From NCBI GenBank assembly GCA_002493905.1, contig DLAJ01000037.1:13888-77887 (forward strand): a stretch of DNA of 64,000 nucleotides, read 5' to 3'. Every line of letters begins with the position of its first letter. The stretch's first letter is position 1. The position numbers and the translations under genes are program-made. Under the pieces are notes generated by a model, which was given only the letters and a program-made list of their open reading frames with translations, was not told the origin of the DNA and ran no database searches. Shown here piece by piece: positions 17,181 through 26,704 of this stretch. This DNA is from Lachnospiraceae bacterium UBA7050. Its GTDB lineage: Bacteria; Bacillota; Clostridia; Lachnospirales; Lachnospiraceae.

Positions 17181-18515
17181 TTATCGTACCCCCTTTGCCG
17201 AGGATGTCTTTGCCATAGAAAGCATATCTTTTAATTTCACGCGGTTTCCGCGGTGCATCAGCAGGCTGGTGTAAACCTTTGCGCAGAATACGGCGAGCAG
17301 GATCACAACAATTGCCTGCAAAACCCATGACAGGATCAGAATGCCAACGCCGATGTTCCCCATCATGAAGTGGATCGGTGCGCAGAACACCGAGAGAATC
17401 GGGATAATGCTGGTGATAACAGCCATCGTTCCGGAGCCGCTTGTTGTCGCCGCCATGGAAATGATGTAGCCTGCCATGATCAGAAGCGTCACACCCATGG
17501 TTGCGCTTTCCGTATCCTCCGTGGAGGAGCAGCCTGTTGCGGAAAGGCCCGCAATAATTGCAAATGTTAAGAATGCGAGCAGGAGCGAGATGACAACGGC
17601 AATGATAAATATGACACTGAAATTTAACAGTCCTCCTGAAACGTTGAACTGGCCTCCGCCGATCATATCCGAAAGCGGCGCGAGTGTCATAAATCTGCCG
17701 CACACGGCACGGGACAGAAAATAACCGAGTATCATGCCGCCCATTGTCATGAGCACATAGGTCATGGCGGCAAGAATTTTGCCGACGATCAGGGCGAGCG
17801 GTTTTACGCTTACCATCAAAAGCTCTATCAGCTTCGAGGCCTTTTCCTCGATGACAGTACGCACAATATAAGAAACGGAGAGAACGCTTACCATCATCAC
17901 GACAATGGAGTAAATGAGCTGGACAATGTACTGTGTATCCCAGCGGTCTTCGTCCTCTAAGTAGGAGTCATAAGACTGCGTGCCGGATTCCCAGGACGCC
18001 ATGACAAATTCAAGCTGTTCGTTTGAAATCTGCAGCGTACGGTAACGCGCCTGATCAAACTGTTCGGCGAGGAAACTGCTTAAAGAGCTTATTTCTTCGT
18101 CGTTTAACGCAGTATCTTCCGCTGCGGTGACAGAAAGCTGGTACACGCCGGTCTCTGCATCAAAAAGGATGGATGCGAATACGTCGTTTGCTCCGGGTAC
18201 GGCGGCTCCATTTAACTCGTCCATGCTGTGAAATGCAGTCTCCGACCAATAGGGATTCTCATCAGCGGCATTTTTAAGATCGGCACCGGTCAGGGAATAT
18301 GGTTCAATGCAGCTGTCAAAATACACGTTTTCAACGGTCGAGTGCAGTCTGACGCTGCCTTCGCCGCCTATCAGCGAAGAAACTGGAACAGCAGCAATCG
18401 AGAACAGAATCATGATGACAAGCGATATGATATTTGCTTTGTTTTTCAGGAACTGTGTCAGCGTAAAGCGATATACCATGCCGGTTCCTGTCAGTTGTTC
18501 TTTATACTGTTTCAT
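17181..18515 (-). CDS. ABC-2 type exporter permease, NatB-like (first)
   Basis: 444 residues, same architecture as the following permease: one N-terminal helix (ANIISLVIMILFSIAAVPV), an extracytoplasmic domain to about residue 195, then several helices. I chose the ATG that lies 8 bp after AGGTGG; two earlier in-frame starts are too close to that site. The start overlaps the ATPase gene by 14 bp, so translation is probably coupled. Confidence 0.9.
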   Translation of the reverse strand: MKQYKEQLTGTGMVYRFTLTQFLKNKANIISLVIMILFSIAAVPVSSLIGGEGSVRLHSTVENVYFDSCIEPYSLTGADLKNAADENPYWSETAFHSMDELNGAAVPGANDVFASILFDAETGVYQLSVTAAEDTALNDEEISSLSSFLAEQFDQARYRTLQISNEQLEFVMASWESGTQSYDSYLEDEDRWDTQYIVQLIYSIVVMMVSVLSVSYIVRTVIEEKASKLIELLMVSVKPLALIVGKILAAMTYVLMTMGGMILGYFLSRAVCGRFMTLAPLSDMIGGGQFNVSGGLLNFSVIFIIAVVISLLLAFLTFAIIAGLSATGCSSTEDTESATMGVTLLIMAGYIISMAATTSGSGTMAVITSIIPILSVFCAPIHFMMGNIGVGILILSWVLQAIVVILLAVFCAKVYTSLLMHRGNRVKLKDMLSMAKTSSAKGVR

Positions 18516-19512
18516 GAGCATCACCACCTACTTTTTCAACGAAGATTTCATGTAAGGACGGCTCGCGCAGATCAAAGGTAATGACCGGGATATGGTCTGC
18601 GATCAGCATGGAGAGCAGCTCGTTTGCCTGTGCCTCACCGCTTACTTTTAACTGGTATTCATGTTCCTTTTCTGTTAAGAGCGTGACGCCCGCGCGCGTG
18701 ATATACGGTGTGATGTCCTGTTCGACCTTGAGCGCAAGGTTGACGCGGCCGTAGCTCTTTTTAATTTCATTTAAGTTGCCCTGAAGAACGACTTTTGCAT
18801 GGTCAAGGATGGTAATATCGGTACAGAATTCCTCAACCGTCGCCATCTGGTGGCTTGACATGATCAGATATTTTCCGGCTGCGATCTCCTCGCGGATGAT
18901 ATTTTTGAACAGGTCGGTATTGACCGGGTCAAGTCCGGAAAGCGGCTCGTCTAAAATCAGCAGCTCAGGATTGGAGATCAGCGCTGTCATGAACTGGATC
19001 TTCTGCTGATTTCCTTTAGAGAGCTGGTCGGCAAGCCTTGGCTTGCTTTTCTTTTTCCGGACTGCAGCGCCGGAGCGTGCACCGCCGAAACCGGTTTTTT
19101 GTGCGGGTGCGGCAGAAGAAGTATCTGAGGAAGCGTTCGGATAAAGGTATTCTTCCACCTCGAGGCGCGCCGCCCAATGTTTAATGCGCTTTTTTGCCTC
19201 CGTTTTCGAAACGCCGCGCAGACCGGCAAAATAGATCAACTGGTCCATCAGCGCGTATTTCGGATAGAGTCCGCGCTCCTCGGCGAGATAGCCGACATTG
19301 CAGGTCGCGGTATCGAGCGGCTTTCCGTTCCAGAGCACTTCGCCGCTGTTTTTGGAAAGCATGCCGAGCATCATACGGATGGAAGTGGTCTTGCCGGCAC
19401 CGTTCGTGCCGAGCAGCGCGTAAACGCCGGGTTTATCCATCGTAAAGCTTAAGCTTTCAAGCACGGTCTTTTCACCGTATTTTTTTGAGAGATTTTTTAC
19501 TTCGAGACTCAT
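18502..19512 (-). CDS. ABC transporter ATP-binding protein, NatA-like, with insertion before the signature motif
   Basis: 336 residues from the ATG that follows AAAGGATGAAATTT. Walker A is GTNGAGKT (35-42), signature LSKGNQQK (164-171), Walker B LLILDEPLSGLDP, switch region MSSHQM. A Ser/Ala/Gly- and Lys-rich insertion of ~33 residues (about 125-157) sits directly before the signature, where relatives have only a few residues. The C-terminal domain is also typical of NatA-type exporters. It energises the two downstream permeases. Confidence 0.92.
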   Translation of the reverse strand: MSLEVKNLSKKYGEKTVLESLSFTMDKPGVYALLGTNGAGKTTSIRMMLGMLSKNSGEVLWNGKPLDTATCNVGYLAEERGLYPKYALMDQLIYFAGLRGVSKTEAKKRIKHWAARLEVEEYLYPNASSDTSSAAPAQKTGFGGARSGAAVRKKKSKPRLADQLSKGNQQKIQFMTALISNPELLILDEPLSGLDPVNTDLFKNIIREEIAAGKYLIMSSHQMATVEEFCTDITILDHAKVVLQGNLNEIKKSYGRVNLALKVEQDITPYITRAGVTLLTEKEHEYQLKVSGEAQANELLSMLIADHIPVITFDLREPSLHEIFVEKVGGDAHETV

Positions 19513-19636
19513 AAATTTCATCCTTTCATTAAAAAATTGTATAGGTAATTCTGGTTGTTTCTGGTTTCTATATTGAGCGGGCGTCCCCGCAGAATAGCCA
19601 TATTTCAAAAAACAAGCCGGGCGGTATAACCCTTTG

Positions 19637-20365
19637 TCAGGCTGTCCGCTGGTGTAAGAGCATCCGGTAGCTGATGAACAAAAACCCGCATAAGACCCCG
19701 GTTCCGATCAAAGCCCATGCAAAAAGCGGAAGACCGGATATGATCTGCTTTAGCACAAGACCGATATTAGAGAACAGGGTATCCTGTTCCTTTTCCAGAT
19801 CGTCCAACGCACGCGGAATGACAAAGCAGCCGGCCATCCAAAAGAGCCAGATCACGTAAAAAGCAGCTTTACCAAAACGAAGGAACAACACGCCGATGAA
19901 CTGTGCCAGTACAGTAAAGGCAAGCAGGAAAAAAACAAGGGTCATCGGGGTAAAGGCGGCGAAATAACGGGATTCGCAGACAAAGCCGTTCCACCAGTAT
20001 GTAAGCCTGAGCTGTTCGGTCAGCGCGGAGAGATACAGGGCGGCGGTCCCGCAGAGCGAAGTCGCAAAGGCGCATGCCAGACTGCCGGCAAAAAAGGATT
20101 TCCGGGTCCGGCTCATACCGATGGCCGTCTCAAAATGTCGCTGAAGGAAGAGCATGCCGAACAGCAGGGCAACTCCCATAAAGGCGATCAGTGACATAAG
20201 AAACGCCATTTCAAACGTTTTCGGATTTTCGGCGTGGGATTCCGACACGCGCATCACGACTTCAAAAAAGACCGTGCCGAACAGGCCAAAGCCCAAAACG
20301 AAGCAAAAGCTTAAGGTAAAGAACGGAATCCCCATTTTAAGCAGAGAAAGCACTGTTTTTTTCAT
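19637..20365 (-). CDS. Membrane protein, probable ABC exporter subunit
   Basis: 242 residues, six predicted helices. I chose the ATG (MKKTVLSLL) that lies 9 bp after AAGGAG; the ATG touching that site is too close. It is the last gene of a GntR - ATPase - membrane - membrane unit, as in Ytr-type exporters, so it probably forms the transmembrane part with the neighbouring gene. No more specific family recognised. Confidence 0.8.
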   Translation of the reverse strand: MKKTVLSLLKMGIPFFTLSFCFVLGFGLFGTVFFEVVMRVSESHAENPKTFEMAFLMSLIAFMGVALLFGMLFLQRHFETAIGMSRTRKSFFAGSLACAFATSLCGTAALYLSALTEQLRLTYWWNGFVCESRYFAAFTPMTLVFFLLAFTVLAQFIGVLFLRFGKAAFYVIWLFWMAGCFVIPRALDDLEKEQDTLFSNIGLVLKQIISGLPLFAWALIGTGVLCGFLFISYRMLLHQRTA

Positions 20366-20435
20366 GCGTGACATCTCCTTATAAAAAGATGGTGCAGTCA
20401 GCCAATAAGGAAAAACCTGTTATTCTGACTGAATA

Positions 20436-21086
20436 TCAGCGGGTTACGGCGCTTTTTCCAAGAACAATATAGTTGATAGAGCCGCCGGACAGCAGGACTG
20501 CCAGACCGGTCAAAAGAATCCATCGTGCGTTTTCGGAAAAGAACGTCATAAAAACCGTGTCAATTCCGGCATCGGAAAACGCCGAGCAGCAGAATCCGAA
20601 GATGCCGCCTAAGATTCCTGAGAAAACGGTCATTACAATGACGGCCGCCCTGCCGAATTTTAAGATGATTCCTCCGAGGAGCGCGCCCAGTCCGATAGAT
20701 GCTGCAAACATTCCGGCAATGGCGGGCAGCAGGCGGAAGAAGCCGTGCAGCCCCACATCGGTAACAAGTCCGAAATAGGTACCGAGCAGGATACAAATGG
20801 TGCCGGCAATCAGCAGCATCATGTACTGCGTTCCCCAAAACAGCGATTTGCGCGTACAGTTAAAGGGAATCACAAGCGAAGTCATAATCATATAGTGTCC
20901 CATGCTGAAAATAATCAGAAACAGGTATAGGACAAACAGGATCATAATCGGAAACGCCTCCGGGTTTGCACCGTTGGAGCGCAGCAGGTATAACAGAAAG
21001 CCTGCTGTGGCAATCACGAGAGAAAGAGCGATATATTCTCCCGCCAGAAGCGTAAAATAGCGGAGTGAACGTGATAAGCCCTTCAT
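20436..21086 (-). CDS. Membrane protein, probable ABC exporter subunit
   Basis: 216 residues, about six helices, with a charged loop after helix 2 (IPFNCTRKSLFWGTQ) similar in placement to IGMSRTRKSFFAG of the next protein, indicating paralogy. It starts 6 bp after the ATPase gene. Probable permease subunit of the exporter. Confidence 0.82.
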   Translation of the reverse strand: MKGLSRSLRYFTLLAGEYIALSLVIATAGFLLYLLRSNGANPEAFPIMILFVLYLFLIIFSMGHYMIMTSLVIPFNCTRKSLFWGTQYMMLLIAGTICILLGTYFGLVTDVGLHGFFRLLPAIAGMFAASIGLGALLGGIILKFGRAAVIVMTVFSGILGGIFGFCCSAFSDAGIDTVFMTFFSENARWILLTGLAVLLSGGSINYIVLGKSAVTR

Positions 21087-21092
21087 AGAAGA

Positions 21093-22037
21093 TCACCGTC
21101 CTTTTCTGCCGCCGGTTTTTACGTCCGGTGTATTCTGCTGACTATCCGGCACGCTGTGCTGCGAATCTGGACCGCAGAGTGCAACCATCAGATTCTGAAG
21201 ATTGACGGGCTGGCTGCTTAAGTCATAGCCGTCCGCAATGCACTGCCCTTCCTGTAAGAGGACAGTCACGGCCTTGCTCCTTCCCAGTTTTTCGGGATGA
21301 TATACGGCAAGCCCCGTCGTCGCGGCATCTACATCCTCCGCTTTGCCGCTTATGTGAATGGCGCGTTCCAAAAGCGCCTGTGTGGATTCCTTTAGCAGGA
21401 TGCGGCCGTCGTTTAGGAAGATCGTCTCCTCAAACAAATCCTCCGCCTCCTCAATAATGTGTGTTGAAATAAGGAACGTGCGCCCCGTTTCGGTATATTC
21501 GGAGAGGAGCTCCCGGTAAAAGGCGTCGCGCGCGATGACGTCAAGCCCTGCGACCGGCTCGTCCAAAAATGTCATGTCCGCTTTGCTCGCGAGCGCAATG
21601 ATGATCGTGACCATGGACATCATGCCTTTGCTCAGCTTGCAGATTTTCTTTTTTGTTTCAAGCTCAAAATCCTGGACAAGACGTTCGGCGAGCTGTTTAT
21701 CCCAGTGAGGGAAAAAGATCGAAGCGGCTTTTAAGTAATCTTTGACTTTTAAGCTGTTAGCGCCCCATCCGATCAGAGGATTCAGCTCTCTCGAAAAGCA
21801 GATATGGTCAAGCGCATCCTGATTTTCCCAGACGGGCAAGCCGTTATAAGTGACCGTACCGCTTGTGACGGGGCTCTGCGCCGTGAGCGTGGAGAGCAGC
21901 GTTGTTTTGCCGGCGCCGTTCCGCCCGATCAGACCATAGATCCGGTCCGGTTCGAGTTCTAAGTCAATCCCGTGCAGGATTTCTTTTTTCCCATATTTTT
22001 TAACAAGATCGTTGCAGATCAGTTTTCCGGTACTCAT
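21093..22037 (-). CDS. ABC transporter ATP-binding protein of the GntR-controlled exporter
   Basis: 314 residues. Walker A GRNGAGKT (about 38-45), signature region LSKGMMSM, Walker B MTFLDEPVAGLD, switch ISTHIIEE. The ~100-residue C-terminal part includes EKLGRSKAVTVLLQEG. Its ATG overlaps the stop of the repressor gene by 4 bp (ATGA), so the pair is translationally coupled. Members of this arrangement often respond to envelope-active antibiotics; here that is inference. Confidence 0.92.
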   Translation of the reverse strand: MSTGKLICNDLVKKYGKKEILHGIDLELEPDRIYGLIGRNGAGKTTLLSTLTAQSPVTSGTVTYNGLPVWENQDALDHICFSRELNPLIGWGANSLKVKDYLKAASIFFPHWDKQLAERLVQDFELETKKKICKLSKGMMSMVTIIIALASKADMTFLDEPVAGLDVIARDAFYRELLSEYTETGRTFLISTHIIEEAEDLFEETIFLNDGRILLKESTQALLERAIHISGKAEDVDAATTGLAVYHPEKLGRSKAVTVLLQEGQCIADGYDLSSQPVNLQNLMVALCGPDSQHSVPDSQQNTPDVKTGGRKGR

Positions 22038-22417
22038 GATTCTTTTGTGCCCCTTTCGTAGTTGTCGCCGATCATCGAGATCAGTTCGCTGCGGCTGATA
22101 TTTAAGCGCCTTGCCTCCTCCAGTACGGAAGACAGGTAGGAGTCAAAAAATCCATTCCGGCGCCGCATCCGGATTGCTTCCTTGGCACCGGAGGCGACAA
22201 ACATTCCGATGCCCCGTTTCTTATAGAGGACGCCGGTGTCTACCAGCAGGTTGATGCCTTTGGCGGCTGTTGCCGGGTTGATCGCATAGAGCTTCGCCAG
22301 TTCGTTTGTACTGGGAACGCGTTCCTCCTCAAGGAGAACGTCGCGCAGAATATCATTTTCCAGCATCTCGGCAATTTGCAGGTAGATTGATTTTTCCTGA
22401 GACAGATATTCGTTCAT
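22034..22417 (-). CDS. GntR family transcriptional regulator, YtrA subfamily
   Basis: 127 residues, typical of the short YtrA group. The winged helix-turn-helix includes VPSTNELAKLYAINPATAAKGINLLVDTGVLYKKRGIGMFV; the short helical C-terminus is a dimer domain with no separate large ligand domain. AAAGGAGG precedes the ATG. It heads the operon it likely represses. Confidence 0.93.
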   Translation of the reverse strand: MNEYLSQEKSIYLQIAEMLENDILRDVLLEEERVPSTNELAKLYAINPATAAKGINLLVDTGVLYKKRGIGMFVASGAKEAIRMRRRNGFFDSYLSSVLEEARRLNISRSELISMIGDNYERGTKES

Positions 22418-22451
22418 GCGTCCTCCTTTCCGCGGTTCGTCGGTTCATTAC

Positions 22452-22471
22452 TTGTGTAACTAACCATACAA
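22452..22471. promoter_or_regulatory. Candidate operator for the YtrA-type repressor
   Basis: Imperfect inverted repeat TTGT-N12-ACAA that covers the -10 element of the operon promoter, where repressor binding would block transcription. Inferred from position and symmetry only. Confidence 0.4.
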
Positions 22472-22491
22472 CCAAAAGAGGAATCTGTCAA
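22463..22491 (-). promoter_or_regulatory. Sigma-A promoter of the GntR/ABC operon
   Basis: Reverse strand TTGACA, 17-bp spacer, TATGGT, about 45 bp before the regulator start. Confidence 0.75.
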
Positions 22492-22521
22492 TATGTTGAG
22501 ATTATTTTTTTATGCAAAATT

Positions 22522-22550
22522 TTTACAAATCTGCCAGATACTGATATAAT
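22522..22550 (+). promoter_or_regulatory. Sigma-A promoter upstream of the TPR gene
   Basis: TTTACA, 17-bp spacer, TATAAT; leaves a leader of about 120 nt. Confidence 0.7.
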
Positions 22551-22680
22551 AAGCATATTCGGTTAAAAATCATGCATCTGAATCAAAGCTGAAACAGCAG
22601 TTCAGCCATGAACGTGACAGTGAAGCCGGGGGCGGGACTGTTACAAGCAGAATGTTCTGCAGGAAGGTATGGATCATAAA

Positions 22681-23541
22681 ATGGACGTCAATGTATTTTA
22701 CCAGACACTGGATGATTTGTTTACAAATAATGAGCTTACGAAGGTGGAGCCGTATCTGACGGCGTCCTTATCGCAGGCGAAGGAGGATGAGGACTGGCAG
22801 GCATATATTGCCGTATGTAATGAGATGATCGGATTTTACCGGAGCATTTCACAGCATGAAAAAGCGTATCAGGCGTCGGAGGACGTGCTGCTGCTTATGG
22901 AGGAGCTTCAGTTAGAGAATACGGAGCATTTCGCGACAGTGCTGCTCAATTCGGCGACAGCATACCGCGCGGGCGGGCGTTACCGGGATGCCTATGAGCA
23001 GTATATGAGGGCGGCGGGAATCTATGAAGGGCTGATCGCGCCTGACGATTACCGGTTTGCAGGGCTTTATAATAATATGGGAATGCTTTTGGAAGCAATG
23101 GACGAAAACGAACAGGCGGCGGAGCTTACCGGGAAGGCGCTTGCAATCATCAAAAAGCAGCCGGATGCGCGGATGGAAGAGGCGACGACGCTGACGAATC
23201 TCGCGCTGATCAATCTGAAACTGTCACGGACGGGGGAGGCGGAAAAGCTGCTTGCAGAGGCGGTCTCTATCTTTGAGGAGGCGGGAGAACAGACTGACGC
23301 GCATTACAGCGGCGCGCTTGCCGGACTTGCCGAAACGGCGTTTCGTAAAGAGGATTATGAACGTGCGCTTATGTTCTATGATAAAGCATGTGAAGAAGTT
23401 GCAAAGCATTTTGGGGAGAACGCAAGCTATGCGATTCTTTCGGAGAACTGCGCGGCTGTCTGCGAGCGGATTGGTGATACGGCGCGCAGGAAGGAATATC
23501 TGGCACGCGCAGAGCGTGTGCGGAAAGCGCTTGAAGGATAA
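22681..23541 (+). CDS. Tetratricopeptide repeat protein
   Basis: 286 residues made almost wholly of TPR helices (for example AYRAGGRYRDAYEQYMRAAGIYE, LYNNMGMLLEAMDENEQAAEL, LAETAFRKEDYERALMFYDKA). It is a soluble protein-binding scaffold. Start choice is uncertain: AGGAAGG lies 13 bp before this ATG and only 1 bp before an ATG 12 bp upstream. The DUF4037 gene follows 90 bp downstream on the same strand, and a functional pair is likely. Confidence 0.88.
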   Translation: MDVNVFYQTLDDLFTNNELTKVEPYLTASLSQAKEDEDWQAYIAVCNEMIGFYRSISQHEKAYQASEDVLLLMEELQLENTEHFATVLLNSATAYRAGGRYRDAYEQYMRAAGIYEGLIAPDDYRFAGLYNNMGMLLEAMDENEQAAELTGKALAIIKKQPDARMEEATTLTNLALINLKLSRTGEAEKLLAEAVSIFEEAGEQTDAHYSGALAGLAETAFRKEDYERALMFYDKACEEVAKHFGENASYAILSENCAAVCERIGDTARRKEYLARAERVRKALEG

Positions 23542-23630
23542 GAGGTTTGTGTGCGCAGACGGAATGGGAACCATGTAAAGTGTAAAAGGCGTATAAGCGG
23601 GATAAAACCGAGGGTAAATGAGGGTTGATG

Positions 23631-24626
23631 ATGGAACGGCTTACGATGAAGGGATTGGAATTATCGGAGTGTTTTTACATGGAAGCTGTAAAGCCGATGC
23701 TTGCGCAGCGTTTTCCGGCGCTTTGTGATACGCTGGCAGCAGGGCTTGCCGGGCACGGTTCAGAATGCTATGGATATGATGACGCCTGTTCTACAGACCA
23801 TGATTACGGCGCAGGCGTCTGCATCTGGCTGACAGAGACTGATTTTGAGCGCTATGGGACCGTCGTGCAGACAGCGTACGAGGAGACAGCCGCAGCATGG
23901 GAGCGCACAGCCTTAGAACGATACAAAATTCCTGCGCGCAGAATTTCTGCACAGGGGGCGGGGCGTGTCGGCGTACTGGAGATAGGTGCGTTTTATTACG
24001 GGATTCTAGGGACGGACCGGCTGCCGCAGACCAACAGGGAATGGCTTGCACTGCCGCCTGAGCGGCTCTCAGCGGCGACGAACGGGCGTGTCTTTGAAGA
24101 CCATGCAGGCGTATTCAGTACGATGCGCGATGGTCTGCTCGCTTATTATCCTGAGGATGTGCGCAAAAAGAAAATGGCGGTATGTGCGGCGCTCATGGCG
24201 CAAGGCGGACAGTACAATTATGCCCGCTGCATGAAAAGAGGAGAGTATCTGGCGGCAGAGCTTTCGCTCTCGGAGTTTGTGCGTGCTGCGTGTTCGCTTG
24301 TCTATCTGCTGAACAGGAAGTTCTGTCCTTTTTATAAATGGATGCACCGGGGACTTAAAGATATGACAGTGCTGTCGGAAATTGGCGATATGCTGATGCT
24401 TCTGACGGACGTGACGGACTCCAAACAAAAATGGCAGACGGGGCAGGGTCAGGCGGATGGGAGGCTGCTGATCATTGAGGCGGTCTGTCAGGTTATAGCG
24501 CAGGAGCTTCATGCGCAGGGATTGACGACAACGGGCGATACGTATATGGAAGCGCATGCAAAGGAGCTGCTGCTCAGCATAGAGGATGAGGAATTAAGGA
24601 GTATGCATATTCTCCGGGATTCATAG
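23631..24626 (+). CDS. DUF4037 protein, nucleotidyltransferase-like
   Basis: 331 residues. The N-terminal third carries GSECYGYDDACSTDHDYG, the glycine-serine and acidic pattern of the nucleotidyltransferase fold seen in DUF4037 proteins; the rest is helical. GAGGG lies 6 bp before the chosen ATG; two start codons directly upstream are too close. The enzymatic reaction is unknown. Its neighbour is a TPR protein, as a possible partner. Confidence 0.85.
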   Translation: MERLTMKGLELSECFYMEAVKPMLAQRFPALCDTLAAGLAGHGSECYGYDDACSTDHDYGAGVCIWLTETDFERYGTVVQTAYEETAAAWERTALERYKIPARRISAQGAGRVGVLEIGAFYYGILGTDRLPQTNREWLALPPERLSAATNGRVFEDHAGVFSTMRDGLLAYYPEDVRKKKMAVCAALMAQGGQYNYARCMKRGEYLAAELSLSEFVRAACSLVYLLNRKFCPFYKWMHRGLKDMTVLSEIGDMLMLLTDVTDSKQKWQTGQGQADGRLLIIEAVCQVIAQELHAQGLTTTGDTYMEAHAKELLLSIEDEELRSMHILRDS

Positions 24627-24662
24627 GAAAGCGCGGAGGGATGAAGCGTCTTTTAAGGGTGG

Positions 24663-25253
24663 TCAGCGGACTCTGAAAGAAATGTTGTTTCCGATATTCG
24701 GATGCATGTACGAATAGATCAGGTCGAACGTAAACAGCAGACAGAGCGCACCGAGTACAGCGTGCAGAAGCTTTCTGCCGCGCATGTGCTTTGGTGCGCT
24801 TAAATGTTCGGATATGCGGCTTAAAGCAGGCAGTAGAAAACGGTCGAGGAAAAGACCGCCGAGTCCGAAAAACAAAAATGAGATCAGGCAGACTCTTCCA
24901 TGAATAGAGAGCGGCCAGCCGCTGTAGTCCCAATACCGCATATGGCGGCGCATTTCTAAATAAGTTCCGAGCAGATATTCCGTTACTGTGCAGATCAGGG
25001 CGGACAGGAAAAACAGCGCAAGCGGTTTATGTTTGAGACGGACGGGGACTTTCCCAAGCATGGCGGCGAGCAGGACTGCACCGAATCCGTAGACCGGAAG
25101 CCAGGGACCGTGGAAAAAACCGCGGTTCGTAAAGGTACCGCTCATGCAGAAATAGAGCAGGATTTCCCAAAGATATCCTGAAACGGATATCATAAAAAAG
25201 AGAAGCAGGACGGTATCGAGTTGCTGTTTTGGGTGTTTTTGCTGTGTGTTCAT
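24663..25253 (-). CDS. Membrane protein, CmpB-like (putative ABC transporter permease family)
   Basis: 196 residues, about five helices. The segments YLWEILLYFCMSGTFTNRGFF and GPWLPVYGFGAVLL, plus the Y-W-D-Y-S-G-W-P-L-S motif, are characteristic of PF06541 proteins. The family name suggests transport, but no ATPase is adjacent and the real role is unknown. It converges with the DUF4037 gene. Confidence 0.85.
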   Translation of the reverse strand: MNTQQKHPKQQLDTVLLLFFMISVSGYLWEILLYFCMSGTFTNRGFFHGPWLPVYGFGAVLLAAMLGKVPVRLKHKPLALFFLSALICTVTEYLLGTYLEMRRHMRYWDYSGWPLSIHGRVCLISFLFFGLGGLFLDRFLLPALSRISEHLSAPKHMRGRKLLHAVLGALCLLFTFDLIYSYMHPNIGNNISFRVR

Positions 25254-25385
25254 AAGGATAGTGTTCCTTCAAAATGAAGTTGTATGCGCAGACGGAGTAT
25301 GATATGATTTTTTTACAATGCAGTCTGCTAACGTGGTACCGCAGTGCGGATGCGGCAGCCGGATGGGAAAGGCGAGAGGATTTTT

Positions 25386-26678
25386 ATGGAACGGACGTAT
25401 CAGGTCAGACCACTCAAAAAAAAGGGCATGTTCCGCGTGGGTGTTCCGGGATCAAAAAGTATGACGAACCGTGCACTTTTGCTTGCGGCACTGTCTGACG
25501 GGACATGTACGCTGGAGGGCGTGTTGTTCAGCGAGGATTCGCGTGTTTTTCTTCAGTGTCTTGAAAACATGGGGTTTCAACTTGAGATAGAAGAAGATGA
25601 CAAATGTGTCACAATACACGGAACCGGCGGGAAAATTCCGAATCCGCAGGCGGAGATCGATGTCGGCAGCGCCGGAACAGCAGCGCGCTTTCTCACGGTG
25701 ATGCTTGCGTTTGCAGGCGGCGATTATGAAATCCGTTCTTCGGAACAGATGGCGAAGCGTCCGATGGAGCCGCTGTTGTCCGTACTGGAGCAGGGCGGCG
25801 CTGAAATTGAATATCATGGCGAAAAAGGGCATTTCCCGTTCACGCTTCATGCGCATGACGTAGTGTTTTCGGAGGTTACAATTGACACAAGTGTCAGCAG
25901 TCAGTTTGCAAGCGCGCTTCTGATGGCGGCGGTTCTGCTGCCGGAAGGCCTTCATGTTCGTATGACAGGAAACCGTACGGAGGGTTCCTATATCCGCATG
26001 ACAACTGCCATGATGGAGCAGTTTGGGTTTCGCATACAGCGTGAAGGGAACGATTATGATATTGAGGGCGGGCAGCGTGTCAGGAAAGAGCGTTATGTCG
26101 TGGAACCGGATGTGTCCGGTGCGGCATATTTTTACAGCCTTGCACCGCTTCTTGGGGTGGACGTGCTCGTGCATCGGGTGCATGCGGATTCGCTTCAGGG
26201 AGATATGAAGTACGTCGGGCTGCTCGGCGAACTTGGCTGTATTCTTGAGGATACGCCGGACGGACTCATTGTGCGCGGGTCGGGGATCACGCATTATCCG
26301 GGACTTCATGTGAATATGCGCGATTTTTCCGATCAGACCATGACGCTGGCAGCGCTTGCCGTCTATGCGGATTCTGTGACGGAAATTGTCGGGATCGGGC
26401 ATATCAGAAAACAGGAATCTGACCGGATGGCAGCAATTCTTTGTGAACTGACGCGCATGGGAATCCGCTGCGAAGAGATTCCGGAAGACGAGGGAATCCG
26501 CATTTATCCCGGTCAGCCGCAGCCTGCGATAGTAAGTACGTATCACGATCATCGGATGGCGATGTCGTTTTCACTGATCGGTCTGCGCACCGAAGGAATT
26601 GTGATCGATAACCCCGGATGCTGTAAAAAGACGTTTGAGAATTATTTTGACGTTTTGGATACACTGTATCGGGAATAA
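25386..26678 (+). CDS. aroA: 3-phosphoshikimate 1-carboxyvinyltransferase (EPSP synthase)
   Basis: 430 residues, full length. It transfers enolpyruvyl from phosphoenolpyruvate to shikimate-3-phosphate in aromatic amino acid synthesis. Motifs: GSKSMTNRALLLAALSDG near the start, DVGSAGTAARFLTVML, KRPMEPLL, SSQFASALLMAAVLL, PDVSGAAYFYSLAPLLG and the C-terminal DHRMAMSFSLIGL. GAGAGGATTTTT precedes the ATG. No other shikimate gene is adjacent. A hairpin pair follows. Confidence 0.96.
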   Translation: MERTYQVRPLKKKGMFRVGVPGSKSMTNRALLLAALSDGTCTLEGVLFSEDSRVFLQCLENMGFQLEIEEDDKCVTIHGTGGKIPNPQAEIDVGSAGTAARFLTVMLAFAGGDYEIRSSEQMAKRPMEPLLSVLEQGGAEIEYHGEKGHFPFTLHAHDVVFSEVTIDTSVSSQFASALLMAAVLLPEGLHVRMTGNRTEGSYIRMTTAMMEQFGFRIQREGNDYDIEGGQRVRKERYVVEPDVSGAAYFYSLAPLLGVDVLVHRVHADSLQGDMKYVGLLGELGCILEDTPDGLIVRGSGITHYPGLHVNMRDFSDQTMTLAALAVYADSVTEIVGIGHIRKQESDRMAAILCELTRMGIRCEEIPEDEGIRIYPGQPQPAIVSTYHDHRMAMSFSLIGLRTEGIVIDNPGCCKKTFENYFDVLDTLYRE

Positions 26679-26704
26679 CAGGATGTCCGCCCGGGGTGTC
26701 ATAC

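Noticed and set aside
25452..26552. Long reverse-strand open frame across aroA
   Set aside because: His/Arg-rich shadow translation of aroA with no supporting signals.
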